From CAZTHK01 sp964613215 (GTDB taxonomy: Bacteria; Krumholzibacteriota; Krumholzibacteriia; Krumholzibacteriales; CAZTHK01), in assembly GCA_964613215.1 (NCBI GenBank), contig CAZTHK010000001.1:124001-188000 (forward strand): a DNA stretch of 64,000 bases. Direction: 5' to 3'. The notes beneath the pieces are model-generated. The model ran no database searches. It was not told where the DNA came from and saw nothing but the letters and a program-made list of their open reading frames with translations. Positions 7,953 through 17,268 of the stretch are shown here, piece after piece. Within the stretch, counting starts at the first letter, position 1, and every line of letters starts with the position of its first letter. A program made the position numbers and the translations under genes.

Positions 7953-9533
7953 ATGAATAGCAGAGTTGGCTTTTACATTTTCTGGGGTATAGCAATTGGC
8001 ATCATGGTGGCGGGCGGTCAATATGCAATGGCCTGTACTTCCATTACGGCAGGCAGGGATGCATCCGCAGATGGTTCGGTTATCACCTCCCACACCTGTG
8101 ATAGCCGAAAGGACCGAACCTGGTTAAACATTATCCCTGCTGCAAAACATGGAGAAGGGGAGGAGTGCCTGATATATTCAGGCCTGCGTTTTATCTCCGG
8201 GCCGGGAGATATCTCCGGTGCTGAAATTGTGAAGAGAATCAATCAGGTAGAGGAAACCTATGGTTATATCAACACTGCCTATCCCTGCATGAACACCAGG
8301 CAGCTGGCTATCGGTGAGTCCACCTTCGGAGGACGCAAGGAGTTGAGGAACAAGGATGCTGCCTTCAGGTGCGAGGAGTTGTGCCGTATAGCCCTGGAGA
8401 GAGCGGCGACTGCCCGGGAAGCTATCAGGTTGATAGGCGAGTTGACCGCCCGGTACGGTTACAGCGACGGAGGGGAGTGTCTTACTATTGCGGATAAGGA
8501 GGAGGTGTGGCATCTGGAGATAATTGGCTGCGGTTCCGGTTGCACCGGCTCTGTCTGGGCTGCCCGGAGGGTTCCCCACGGTCATGTCAGCGTTAATGCC
8601 AACGCCAGCCGGATTATGGAGATAGATCTGGATAATCCGGATATGTTCATGGCCTCGGATAATGTATTTGATGTGGCGGAGGAAAATGGCTGGTGGGATT
8701 CCGATTCGGAAGAGCCGTTCAGATTCTGTTATGCCTATAATCCGGAGGGAAGGGCCAGTATGGCTGCCCGCCGCCGGGAATGGAGAGTGCTGGACCTGCT
8801 GGCTCCCTCCCTGGGGCTGGATCCCAACTCGGAGAATTATCCCTTCTCAGTTGAGCCGGATAGCCTGGTTACGGTAAAAAAACTAATGAAAATATTCCGG
8901 GACACCTATGAGGAAACTGAATTCGATATGACCAAATTCATGCTGGTGGAGGACCCCGGTAATGAGGGTAAGTTTATCAAGAGCCCCTATGCCAATCCCT
9001 TCATGCATTATGACATGATGCCCCTGTTCAAGATAAATGGAGGATGGGGCAGACTGGGGGAGCGGTGTATAGCCAGATATTACTGTACCTACGTTACCAT
9101 AACCCAGTCCCGGAGCGATATGCCGGATCCGGTGGGGGGGCTGGTATGGCTGGGTTGGGATAATCCTGCCATGACTTCGTACGTTCCCCTTTACTGCGGG
9201 ATCACCAATGTTCCCGGTTCCTGGAAGGTCTGCGGGAGGGACAGTTTCAGCAGAGACTGTGGCTGGTGGGCATTTAACCGGGTTGCCGATCTTTCCGCTC
9301 AGAAGTGGGGGGCCATGAGAGTGGAGGTGGATTCGGTAAGGGCATCATTCGAGCAGGAGGCTCTGTCGGGACAGGAACAGGTAGAACGGAAGGCTGTCCA
9401 GCTGTACCGCCGCAACCCCCGGGAGGCGGTCAGGTACCTGACCGGTTATTCCAACGGGTTCTGCCGCAAGGTTACAGCGGCTTACTGGGAGCTGGGTGAT
9501 TATCTGTGGAGTAAGTATACCGGAAAGTTCTAA
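7953..9533 (+). CDS. Secreted peptidase family C69 (U34) dipeptidase
   Basis: Dipeptidase of the C69 N-terminal-nucleophile family. A hydrophobic signal segment ends at YAMA, directly before Cys28 in CTSITAGRDASADGS, the family signature. Cleavage there would expose the catalytic Cys as the new N-terminus, so export and activation may be one step. Further family features are SHTCDSR, a central WHLEIIGCGSG and a C-terminal Trp-rich region. The second ATG (7953) is chosen over 7938 because GGAGGTG (7940-7946) is ideally spaced for it and would lie inside the coding region of the first. At about 526 residues the length is normal for the family. It probably degrades dipeptides in the envelope or outside the cell. 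Confidence 0.9.
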   Translation: MNSRVGFYIFWGIAIGIMVAGGQYAMACTSITAGRDASADGSVITSHTCDSRKDRTWLNIIPAAKHGEGEECLIYSGLRFISGPGDISGAEIVKRINQVEETYGYINTAYPCMNTRQLAIGESTFGGRKELRNKDAAFRCEELCRIALERAATAREAIRLIGELTARYGYSDGGECLTIADKEEVWHLEIIGCGSGCTGSVWAARRVPHGHVSVNANASRIMEIDLDNPDMFMASDNVFDVAEENGWWDSDSEEPFRFCYAYNPEGRASMAARRREWRVLDLLAPSLGLDPNSENYPFSVEPDSLVTVKKLMKIFRDTYEETEFDMTKFMLVEDPGNEGKFIKSPYANPFMHYDMMPLFKINGGWGRLGERCIARYYCTYVTITQSRSDMPDPVGGLVWLGWDNPAMTSYVPLYCGITNVPGSWKVCGRDSFSRDCGWWAFNRVADLSAQKWGAMRVEVDSVRASFEQEALSGQEQVERKAVQLYRRNPREAVRYLTGYSNGFCRKVTAAYWELGDYLWSKYTGKF

Positions 9534-9584
9534 ACGTCCGAAGTGGTAATTCCACGGGCTGTCCCGGAGTGAAAAGAGGTTTGA

Positions 9585-10115
9585 ATATTTATCTGCCGGC
9601 AGGCGCCCGTTCCGGATTATCTGCTTGCATTTGCGGGCAGGGAGGCAAACTCCGGTGCTCCGGGTATGGCGGGGATTATAGTTTTTGCCTGCATGGTATT
9701 TGCTCCCCTGGCCGGATCGCTGGTGGACAGGGTGGGTAAGCGGGCCTCCCTTATGATTCTGGGTTCCCTGCTGATGATTCCGGCCCATCTGCTGATGGGA
9801 ATAACCTATATCAATCCTGTGATATGCATGGTAGTGCTGGGGGCTGCCTTCGTTCTGGTTCCGGCCGCCATGCGGCCGTCGGTGCCCCTGATTATTTCCG
9901 AGAACAGGGTGGGAACCGCCTTCGGCCTGATGACCATGTTTCACAATTTTGGACTGGGCCTGTTTCCCTGGCTCAGCGGTGCCCTGCGGGATTTTACCGG
10001 TGACTATACCGCCAGCCGGATCATGTTCTCTTTTCCGGGAGTGCCGGGATTGATATTTTCACTGCTGCTGAAACGGGCCGATTCGAGAAGTGACCATATA
10101 CTGAAAAGACCGTGA
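9585..10115 (+). pseudogene. C-terminal remnant of an MFS transporter
   Basis: The translation from 9585 reads QAPVPDYLLAFAG..., then APLAGSLVDRVGKR (the MFS loop motif) and five or so hydrophobic helices, ending in a basic tail. This is the second half of a major facilitator protein. There is no start codon or ribosome site at the beginning of the similarity, and a stop lies directly upstream at 9582. The internal ATG at 9666 would give only 149 residues starting inside a helix. The first half (six helices) is absent, so the gene is most likely dead. Its substrate cannot be told. Confidence 0.75.
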
Positions 10116-10135
10116 ATTCTCCTCTAACAATCCGG

Positions 10136-10161
10136 CGGGCAGAGTCCTGCGGACTTGCCCG
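10136..10161. terminator. Hairpin between converging genes
   Basis: CGGGCA/TGCCCG plus AGTCC/GGACT with one bulged G and a TGC loop. It lies between the MFS remnant (+) and the S9 peptidase (-). The T-run is weak on both sides, so termination is plausible but not proven. Confidence 0.5.
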
Positions 10162-10260
10162 GGGGTGAATGTGAACTCCGCCCCAATGAGCGGCGAGCGA
10201 AGCTGGTATTTTGATCAAGCGCCATGGGCTTGCACATGGTTATCTACCCGCCGCTGAATA

Positions 10261-13200
10261 TCATCTGCTGAGGATATTGAACAGATCCTCCTCCAGGGAA
10301 AGGCGGGGTTTTTCGATTATACGTCCAAGTTCCTCTCCCTTCCGGTAGATAATGAAGGTGGCCACCCTCTCCACCCCGTAGTGTTCCTTGATCCTGTCCG
10401 ACCAGGAGATTAATTTCTGATCGATCCCCATATCGGCAGTGAATCTGGAACTTGCCACCGCCAGCATTTCCATTCCGGAGGGGGGATATCCGGCCATTTC
10501 CAGAATCTTCCACATCCTGGGAACATCCCGTCTGGAGTCACTGCACCAGGTGCCGAAGATACAGGTTATGCTCACATCCTGAAGCCGGGATGCAATATTT
10601 CCCGCTGTCTGTTCCCCGGGCTGATAGCTGATATATTCATCGGTCCAGCCGGGGAAGTTCTGCTCGATGTCCTCCCGGGAAGTATTCCCCAGCAGCAGTG
10701 TTCCTGTCCCCTCAATATTTATTTTATGGGTCTCCATTTCCAGGAGCGCTTCAGCGGAAGATTCCTGTGCCTCTGTCCCTTCCTCTTCCAGAGGGGGATA
10801 CATGTCATTCCACCATTCCGGCTGACCTTTGAGCCATCTGTCGAACCAGGCCAGCTGAGCATCCGACCACTTTATCCTCTTCTTATATTCCAGGATAAAG
10901 TGATTCTGGCCGGCGAAACGAAGATATTCCACCTCTCTGCCCAGGATTTTCAGGGCGGTGTACATCTGTTCACTCTCTCCCGGTGGAACATTGGTATCGC
11001 TGGTACCGTGGAGCAGCAGCAGAGGTGTATGGATCTGATCCGCCGAATAGAGGGGGCTCTGCTGGACGTAAATGTCCGGCCTGTTCCAGGGAAAACTGTT
11101 GGCTGCCGAGACGGCGTTGTAGGCATAACCCCAGTAGCCCTCACCCCAGTAGCTGGTAATTGAGCTTATCCCGGCGTGGGATACAGCAGCGGCGAAGATA
11201 TCTGTCCTGGTAACCAGAAGCTGAGTCATAAATCCTCCGAAAGAGGCACCTATGCATCCCACCGCTTCCTTATCCACGAAGGGATGAGCAGCCAGGAATT
11301 TCTCTACCCCCTCGATTATCTCATCAGACACTGTTCTCCCCCAGTCGTTTACATGTCGGGCCGAAAAATCCTGGCCGAAACCGGTGGCTCCGCTGGGCTG
11401 AAGAACATATACCACATATCCCATGGAGGCCCAGAGGTTCTTGGGATATCTTCCTCCGAATGACCGGTTCACCGGAGAGGTCCCCCCGTAATAATAGACG
11501 ATGCAGGGATATTTCCTTGACTGATCGAAATGGGGAGGATAGTGGATACGCCCCTTTATTACATCGCCGCCGGAACTGCGGAAGTCCCAGTTTTCCACCC
11601 TGCCAAGTTCGATCCGGCTGAAGGTTTCCCGGGCGGGTTTAAAGATTATCCTGCTTCTATCCCTGTCCAGATCCACCAGGTATAAGGCAGCCGGACTGTC
11701 CGCACTGACCCCTTCCACGACAGCCAGCCGGCTGGACCGGGATATATCTCCGCCCGAGATAACATCGGCATCTATTCGGATGAGCTCGATTTCGTCTCCG
11801 CCGGGATTGATCCGGTAGAGATTCACATGGGAGGTGTGTTCGGCGATGGCGTATATATATCCATCCTTCCTGTTCCACACCGCCCGGCGGATAGCCGGTG
11901 AGAATTGGGCAGTGAGAGCATTCACCTCATCCGTCTCCGGGTTGTAAATATAAAGCTGGGTATCATAATCATTGGGAATAGATTGGTTGGAAAGGTTGAC
12001 ACCCTTCTCGCCGAAGGCGGAAGGCCCGGCGGAGACAAGTATCTTTTCCCCTCCGGGAGACCAGGACGCTCCTCTCAGCCAGTGTCCTTTCCACAGAATC
12101 CGGGACTGGTGGGTGGCCAGGTCTATCAGTATCATTTCCGATACGCTGTAAGGCCTCTCTGAGAGATCCTCGTAGTTCCTTGTTATCAGAACGGATTCAG
12201 CGGATGGGTGTATGTCGGCGGTATAAGAACTATGTTTTCCCGAGGTCAGTTTTCTTCTGATCCCCCCCGGAACGGATACCAGATAGAGATCAGAATGTCT
12301 TCTGGCATAACCGGGCCGGTCGGATAAGCCTCTCAGGCGTTTAACACCACTTTTGTCAGAGTCGGGTTTCCGGTTGACAGAATAGATAATAAAGGAGGAG
12401 TTAGGGCTCCAGCTGTATGATGATAGATTTTCCACATCCTTGACTACTGTTTCACTCTCCCCGCTGTCCAGATCCAGAATCCTGATAGTCCCTTTCTTCT
12501 TATCCCTCTTGATGTAGGATAGACGGTTACCCTCAGGAGCCCACTTAAGTCCGGAATAGGATCCGATGTCACGGATGGTCTGCAGTAATTTTCCATCCCT
12601 GGATGTTCTGATCTCGATCCATCTTTCGGTCTCACCCTCAGGGGGATTCTTTTCGGATAGGGAGAGGGCGATATGTTTTCCTTCCGGTGAGATTTCTACT
12701 CCTTTTATTGAGGGGGTGTCCATGATATGGTGGATATTCAGTGTGTTAACCGGAGAGAGACTGAGCCGGGGTGGCTGGGAAGTATACCGGCTGGATAGTT
12801 TTATCTTCACACTCCAGTATTCGGTGGTATCAGAGGGGGTTCTGACCGCTTTCACCATCAGCAGATGCTTGCCCCTTTTAAGCTTTGCCCTGCCACTGGT
12901 TCCCTCCGGAGATGTACCAGCGGTACTCTTTATTACCGCTTCGCCTCCCAGGTTCACCCGGAAGGGACTGGTGCTGTGGGCATTCACAATAACTTCTGTC
13001 CAGCGGGGCACCTCCACATAGGCGGAAAGGTAAGCGATTCCGGGGATGTCCTCTCTCTCTTCCAGGATCACTCCACTGGTATCACAGGAGACAGCCTCCC
13101 ATTCCATCTTCTGGTTGTTTATCAAACTGACTCCGGTATCCTCCTCCGGCCTGATATTATCTGTCATCAGGTGCCGGAAGGAGAGAAGCTCCTCCGGGCC

Positions 13201-13389
13201 GAATTCGGTTTCATCTTCGGTGTGAAAAACGGGAGGGGGTGTATCCACCGGGCCAAGCTTCAACCACTCCGTTACCACTACCTTCTCACTAACCTCTTCT
13301 TCTGCTCTCAAAAGGTCAACGGAGCCGGAGATGGTGACAACTGTGAGTAATACCAGAAGGCCTGTTATAATTTGGCAATTCTCTGACAT
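10261..13389 (-). CDS. S9 prolyl oligopeptidase-family peptidase fused to a thioredoxin-like domain
   Basis: Large exported serine peptidase. Domains in order: signal peptide (hydrophobic LLVLLTVVTISGSV), a region of about 190 residues without clear family, a WD/TolB-like beta-propeller (~210-600), and an alpha/beta-hydrolase domain with nucleophile Ser716 in GASFGGF, the Asp loop HGTSDTNVP and His in GQNHF. The last ~140 residues form a thioredoxin-like domain with WCSDSRRDVP, in which Cys949 is followed by Ser at the second redox position (CxxS). The start ATG (13389) is preferred because AAAGGAA lies about 10 bases upstream; the in-frame TTG at 13416 has no such site. It probably degrades peptides in the periplasm. 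The tail may bind or sense thiols rather than act as a disulfide reductase. Confidence 0.88.
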   Translation of the reverse strand: MSENCQIITGLLVLLTVVTISGSVDLLRAEEEVSEKVVVTEWLKLGPVDTPPPVFHTEDETEFGPEELLSFRHLMTDNIRPEEDTGVSLINNQKMEWEAVSCDTSGVILEEREDIPGIAYLSAYVEVPRWTEVIVNAHSTSPFRVNLGGEAVIKSTAGTSPEGTSGRAKLKRGKHLLMVKAVRTPSDTTEYWSVKIKLSSRYTSQPPRLSLSPVNTLNIHHIMDTPSIKGVEISPEGKHIALSLSEKNPPEGETERWIEIRTSRDGKLLQTIRDIGSYSGLKWAPEGNRLSYIKRDKKKGTIRILDLDSGESETVVKDVENLSSYSWSPNSSFIIYSVNRKPDSDKSGVKRLRGLSDRPGYARRHSDLYLVSVPGGIRRKLTSGKHSSYTADIHPSAESVLITRNYEDLSERPYSVSEMILIDLATHQSRILWKGHWLRGASWSPGGEKILVSAGPSAFGEKGVNLSNQSIPNDYDTQLYIYNPETDEVNALTAQFSPAIRRAVWNRKDGYIYAIAEHTSHVNLYRINPGGDEIELIRIDADVISGGDISRSSRLAVVEGVSADSPAALYLVDLDRDRSRIIFKPARETFSRIELGRVENWDFRSSGGDVIKGRIHYPPHFDQSRKYPCIVYYYGGTSPVNRSFGGRYPKNLWASMGYVVYVLQPSGATGFGQDFSARHVNDWGRTVSDEIIEGVEKFLAAHPFVDKEAVGCIGASFGGFMTQLLVTRTDIFAAAVSHAGISSITSYWGEGYWGYAYNAVSAANSFPWNRPDIYVQQSPLYSADQIHTPLLLLHGTSDTNVPPGESEQMYTALKILGREVEYLRFAGQNHFILEYKKRIKWSDAQLAWFDRWLKGQPEWWNDMYPPLEEEGTEAQESSAEALLEMETHKINIEGTGTLLLGNTSREDIEQNFPGWTDEYISYQPGEQTAGNIASRLQDVSITCIFGTWCSDSRRDVPRMWKILEMAGYPPSGMEMLAVASSRFTADMGIDQKLISWSDRIKEHYGVERVATFIIYRKGEELGRIIEKPRLSLEEDLFNILSR

Positions 13390-13838
13390 GGCTTTTGATT
13401 CCTTTCCCGGATTCAAATAAGACCCGTTTCAACTTTTATTATCAACCGGAGCAGAAATGGCCTTATCCGGTGGTGTAAGAGTTCTCATTTCGCTGAAGAA
13501 AGATAGTAAACAGATTGACCGGCAATTTCAAGTGTTGCTTTAAGCTGGCTGTTTTTCCGCAACATATGCCGGAGATATAGCCGGCACAGCCTGGATGGTC
13601 ATTCCCGGAGGCCGGGATCTTACCCGCCGTACAGATGGAATTAGGCGCCTCTGTTCCTCCAGAGACTGATGCGGTATTTTAAGGAAAGTTCTATTGCTTT
13701 ATCCGGTATCAAAAATTAAATTACTCTAACACCGCGGGACCTGGGCGGGTGTCAGTCCCGGGGGGATATGAACAGGTTTTATAATAAGCAGTTAATTGCC
13801 TCTGCAACTCTGTTCAGGCAATAGGAAAGGAGTCTCAC
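13390..13838. other. Divergent intergenic region, no gene recognised
   Basis: About 450 bases between the S9 peptidase (-) and the thioredoxin-like lipoprotein (+). It must hold both promoters, but none is close to consensus. Small GC-rich inverted repeats are visible (CCCGG/CCGGG near 13604). No protein similarity was seen in any frame. Confidence 0.5.
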
Positions 13839-14363
13839 TTGGCAAAGAGAACATTAATTGCTTTAGCAACTGTTTTGCTGCTGTCTCTTCTGAGTGGTTG
13901 CGGGGGAGGCGGTGAGGATGGCAGGGAAGGCTCTGTCCGGTGGCACTCCTTTAACCGGGGGCTGGAACTTGCCAGGAAGGAGGGGAAACCTGTAGTAATA
14001 GATTTCTACACCTCCTGGTGCAAGTGGTGTAAGGTGATGGAAGAGAAGACATTTTCCCATCCCAAAGTGAGTGATTATCTCAGCAGGAATTTTGTGGCGG
14101 TAAGGATCGATGCTGAGAATCGAACCGGTGAGTTGAATTACAATGGAAATACCTACTCTCCCGTTCAGCTTACCAGAAATTTCGGGGTGAAGGGGTTTCC
14201 ATCCATGGCCTACCTGGATAGCCAGGGCAAAAAGATCACGGTTATGCCCGGATATGTACCGCCGGAAACCTTCCTGGAGTTTCTGAAATATATTAACCGG
14301 GAATGCTATCGGAAGCAGATAAGCTTTAAGGAGTTCCAGAAGAGAGACGGAGATTGTGAATGA
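13839..14363 (+). CDS. Thioredoxin-like lipoprotein (thioredoxin_7/DUF255 type)
   Basis: 174-residue envelope thioredoxin-like protein. The signal peptide ends in lipobox LLSGC, followed by a Gly-rich linker. The thioredoxin fold has TSWCKWCKVMEE (a genuine CxxC), a family-typical insert around NYNGNTYSP and the cis-Pro region GFPSM. Such proteins reduce or isomerise disulfides of exported proteins. Start TTG follows AAAGGAG with good spacing. It is divergent from the S9-thioredoxin fusion gene; since the fusion lacks the second Cys, the two could be functionally linked, but that is only inference. Confidence 0.88.
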   Translation: MAKRTLIALATVLLLSLLSGCGGGGEDGREGSVRWHSFNRGLELARKEGKPVVIDFYTSWCKWCKVMEEKTFSHPKVSDYLSRNFVAVRIDAENRTGELNYNGNTYSPVQLTRNFGVKGFPSMAYLDSQGKKITVMPGYVPPETFLEFLKYINRECYRKQISFKEFQKRDGDCE

Positions 14364-14668
14364 CCCGGTCCGCAATTCTACTCTCCTGACCCCGGATAGT
14401 TTTTCATACGGATAACCCGGAAGGGGTGGATTTATCCCGGTTTATGAAATTATTCTTTAAGAGGCAGCCTGAGGCTGCTATATTATCGAAAAGATTATCC
14501 GGCAAACCATCCGGATTAGAAGAAAAGAGCTATTGGGAATTTCTTGGTTAGAGAGGATGGTGATGGAAAGGTTGACAGGCGGAACCGGATAGGGGATTTT
14601 ACTTGATCCCCGCGGATTAATAGATGAAGAAATTGTTTTTACGCTAAGCAGTGATGAGGTGATATAAG
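14364..14668 (+). promoter_or_regulatory. Leader region of the phosphofructokinase gene
   Basis: Contains a GCAGCC/GGCTGC hairpin (14464-14478) followed by TATATTAT, a plausible weak terminator for the lipoprotein gene. A TTGACA (14572-14577) lacks a good -10, and a GGGGAT/ATCCCC hairpin (14592-14611) lies before the pfk start. No coding sequence recognised. Confidence 0.4.
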
Positions 14669-15751
14669 ATGAGAATTGGTGTACTTACCGGTGGTGGAGA
14701 TGCTCCGGGGTTGAATTCGGCCATAGCAGGTGTGGTAGAGAGAGCCTCCATGCTTGGCTATGAAGTAATTGGATTGAAAAGGGGATGGGAATCATTATCT
14801 GTCCAGGACACCAGCCGTCATGTGGTGGAACTGAATGCAGGAGTTATTCGTGAGTACAGCCGCCTGGGGGGAAGTAAGCTTCAGTGCAGCCGGGTTAATC
14901 CGGTGAAGGAGGATAATGACCGCACTGATCTGGTAAAGAAGAACTCGAAAAAACTGGGTCTGGATGCTCTGGTGGCAATCGGTGGAGATGATACCCTGGG
15001 AGCAGGAGCAACCTTGTGGGAGAGAGGGGTGCCGGTAGTGGGTATCCCCAAGACCATAGACCGGGATCTATATGGCACTGAGTATTCCCTGGGTTATGAT
15101 ACCGCCCTGAATATCATCTGTGACAGCGCAGAGAAGATCTCTCATACCGCCCAGTCCCACCAGACTATCTTTCTGCTGGAGGTAATGGGCAGGCATGCCG
15201 GTTGGCTTGCCTTGAGAGGCGGGGAAGCTGCTTATGCTGATGTGATACTGATACCGGAATGCCCCTTTACCCTGGATCAGCTCTCCGGGGTGTTGAAGCA
15301 GAAGCTGGAAAATAGCAGCAAGTACGGTCTGGAAAATCTCTACAAGCTGATAGTGGTGGCTGAAGGCGCTCATATCAGAGGTGAAGATGCGGTAAGGAGG
15401 GACAGCAGAATCGATGAATTCGGCCATTTCAGTCTGGGCGGGGTGGGTAACTACATCAAGACTCTGCTGGAACATGATTTCGAGCATACCCGTTACACCG
15501 CCCTGGCCTATCTTCAGAGGGGGGCGCCCCCTTCTCAGAAGGATCGCCAGATAGGCAGGCGGTTTGGTCATAATGCTGTAGAGATGATAAAGAACGGGGA
15601 CATAGGTTATTATGTAGCTCTTCAGAAATCACGGCTTACCAAGGTGGAGCTCAAGGAGATTAAAAAATCCCCCTCCCTGGTGGATGTGGACAAGCATTAT
15701 GATAAGGAGAATCTGAACGTTAAGATCGAATGGACCGACGTGGACAGGTAA
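14669..15751 (+). CDS. pfkA: 6-phosphofructokinase, predicted pyrophosphate-dependent type
   Basis: Glycolytic enzyme phosphorylating fructose 6-phosphate. Visible motifs: TGGGDAPGLNSAI (phosphate loop, residues 7-19), GGDDTLG (105-111), PKTIDRD (127-133) and MGRHAGWLA. In this superfamily Asp after GGD (instead of Gly) together with Lys in PKTID marks pyrophosphate-using enzymes, so PPi is the predicted phosphoryl donor and the reaction would be reversible. The length (360) fits the group that also includes the actinomycete enzymes. Start ATG follows GAGGTGAT. Donor specificity rests on two residues and known family rules, not on assay. Confidence 0.9.
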   Translation: MRIGVLTGGGDAPGLNSAIAGVVERASMLGYEVIGLKRGWESLSVQDTSRHVVELNAGVIREYSRLGGSKLQCSRVNPVKEDNDRTDLVKKNSKKLGLDALVAIGGDDTLGAGATLWERGVPVVGIPKTIDRDLYGTEYSLGYDTALNIICDSAEKISHTAQSHQTIFLLEVMGRHAGWLALRGGEAAYADVILIPECPFTLDQLSGVLKQKLENSSKYGLENLYKLIVVAEGAHIRGEDAVRRDSRIDEFGHFSLGGVGNYIKTLLEHDFEHTRYTALAYLQRGAPPSQKDRQIGRRFGHNAVEMIKNGDIGYYVALQKSRLTKVELKEIKKSPSLVDVDKHYDKENLNVKIEWTDVDR

Positions 15752-15754
15752 AGG

Positions 15755-15770
15755 TCAGGATAATTCCTGA
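15755..15770. terminator. Small hairpin between converging pfk and rRNA methyltransferase genes
   Basis: TCAGGA/TCCTGA with a TAAT loop, 4 bases after the pfk stop. It is short and without a long T-run, so confidence is low. Confidence 0.35.
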
Positions 15771-15822
15771 ACGGATGGATTTATCCTGGCGCAGCCCGGG
15801 CAAGGGCGGGTTTGAATTGAGT

Positions 15823-16977
15823 CTATCCATGATTTCGATTGAACAGGGCAACCAGCTCGGTATGGTATGTAGCCGGGAACAGATCGATCATATATATCTG
15901 TGAGATTTTAAGCCCGCCCCTGATAAGCCTGGCTGCATCCCTGGCGAAGGTGGGGGGTTCACAGGAAATAATAACAATCTGCTCCGGCTTCAGGGATAGA
16001 ATTCTTTTAAGTGCGGTTCTGGAAATTCCCTCCCTGGGAGCATCTGCTACAACAGTATCCATCTGATTGAAATCCTTCAGGGCCTCCCCGATCTCTCCTC
16101 TCCTGAAAGATACGTTCTTCCTGCCGTTCAGCCTGGCTGCCGCTTTGGCATTGTCGACCGCCTCCCGGTCTATCTCTATTCCGGCAGCTTCGGTAACACC
16201 GGTGGAGAGGGGAAGGGTAAAGAACCCGCAGCCGCAGTAAAGATCCAGTATCTTTCTCCGGCCGCCCGGAGTAAGGGATTGGACCAGATCGATCAGCCTG
16301 TCATTGAGAAGGCGGTTGACCTGGAAGAATCCATCCGGGCTTACCGGGTAGACGAATCCGTTTGCTGACATCAGTATGTCCGGTGCTCCCGGTTGATCCC
16401 TCAGACCCCAGAAGTTCACTGCTCCGAATTTATCCAGCCGGACCCTGATCTCCCCCCCGGGGGGAAAGGATTGCCGGGGGAGTTCCCCAATAGCTCTCCT
16501 TACCTCCGCCGGAAGAAGTGGACACCCTCCCGGCGGGAAGGGGACTACACGTGATGATCCCGCCTCCAGGAAACCGGGTTGACCCTCTGCGGTCAGCCTG
16601 AAGACAGCATGGTTTCTGTATCCCCACCTTTCCGGAGAGGGGATGATACCGGTCAGGGAGGTGGATATTTTTCCGATCCGCTGAAGTGTTTCCAAAACAC
16701 TTTTTCTCTTTATTTCTATTTCGTCCCGGTAACTTACATGCAGAAGATGGCAACCACCGCATCTGCCGAAAACATCACACCGAGGTTGGCGTCTGAGGGG
16801 TGAAGGTTTTACTACCTCTTTGAGTTCACAGAAATGGGTGTTTTTACTCCTGCGGTATGATGAAAACCTTACCCGGTCCCCCTCTGCGGTGTATGGAATA
16901 AACAGGGTTTTTCCCTGGTGATGGGCCAGTCCCCACCCTCCATAAACGACCTTTTTTATCTCTGCGATTCCTTCCAT
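15823..16977 (-). CDS. rlmD: 23S rRNA (uracil-5-)-methyltransferase, RlmD/TrmA family
   Basis: SAM-dependent RNA methyltransferase making 5-methyluridine. An N-terminal TRAM domain (~1-55) is followed by the 4Fe-4S cysteines C67, C73 and C76 (CDVFGRCGGC). The SAM motif is DLYCGCGFFTLPL and the catalytic Cys339 is in SCEPPTFARD, with the late Glu in YHTELV. The usual DPPR motif is altered to DAPREG, a mild oddity. The product could also be the related RlmCD; the exact target uridine cannot be read from sequence. The gene converges on pfk. Confidence 0.88.
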   Translation of the reverse strand: MEGIAEIKKVVYGGWGLAHHQGKTLFIPYTAEGDRVRFSSYRRSKNTHFCELKEVVKPSPLRRQPRCDVFGRCGGCHLLHVSYRDEIEIKRKSVLETLQRIGKISTSLTGIIPSPERWGYRNHAVFRLTAEGQPGFLEAGSSRVVPFPPGGCPLLPAEVRRAIGELPRQSFPPGGEIRVRLDKFGAVNFWGLRDQPGAPDILMSANGFVYPVSPDGFFQVNRLLNDRLIDLVQSLTPGGRRKILDLYCGCGFFTLPLSTGVTEAAGIEIDREAVDNAKAAARLNGRKNVSFRRGEIGEALKDFNQMDTVVADAPREGISRTALKRILSLKPEQIVIISCEPPTFARDAARLIRGGLKISQIYMIDLFPATYHTELVALFNRNHG

Positions 16978-17268
16978 GACGTTGCCCCTGAGAATCCTCC
17001 CTGTTGAATATTCAGATTCCTGGCCGGTTCACCTTCTTTCTGAGGGGGTGATAAGTCCGGAGGCTCACTTCATTATAACTGTAGTTCAGCTATTTTTCAA
17101 TCTATCTGACCGGTGCTGGTAACTGGTGATTCCGGGCCACTGCCATCCCTCGCCGGTTGGATTACCCCTGGACGGTGACAGGAACTGATGTTTGATCTTT
17201 ATTTTATCGATTTGTTTGCTTATACTTGTCCGGAGTTTCAGACAGCTGTATGGGAGGAAAGAAGGATT

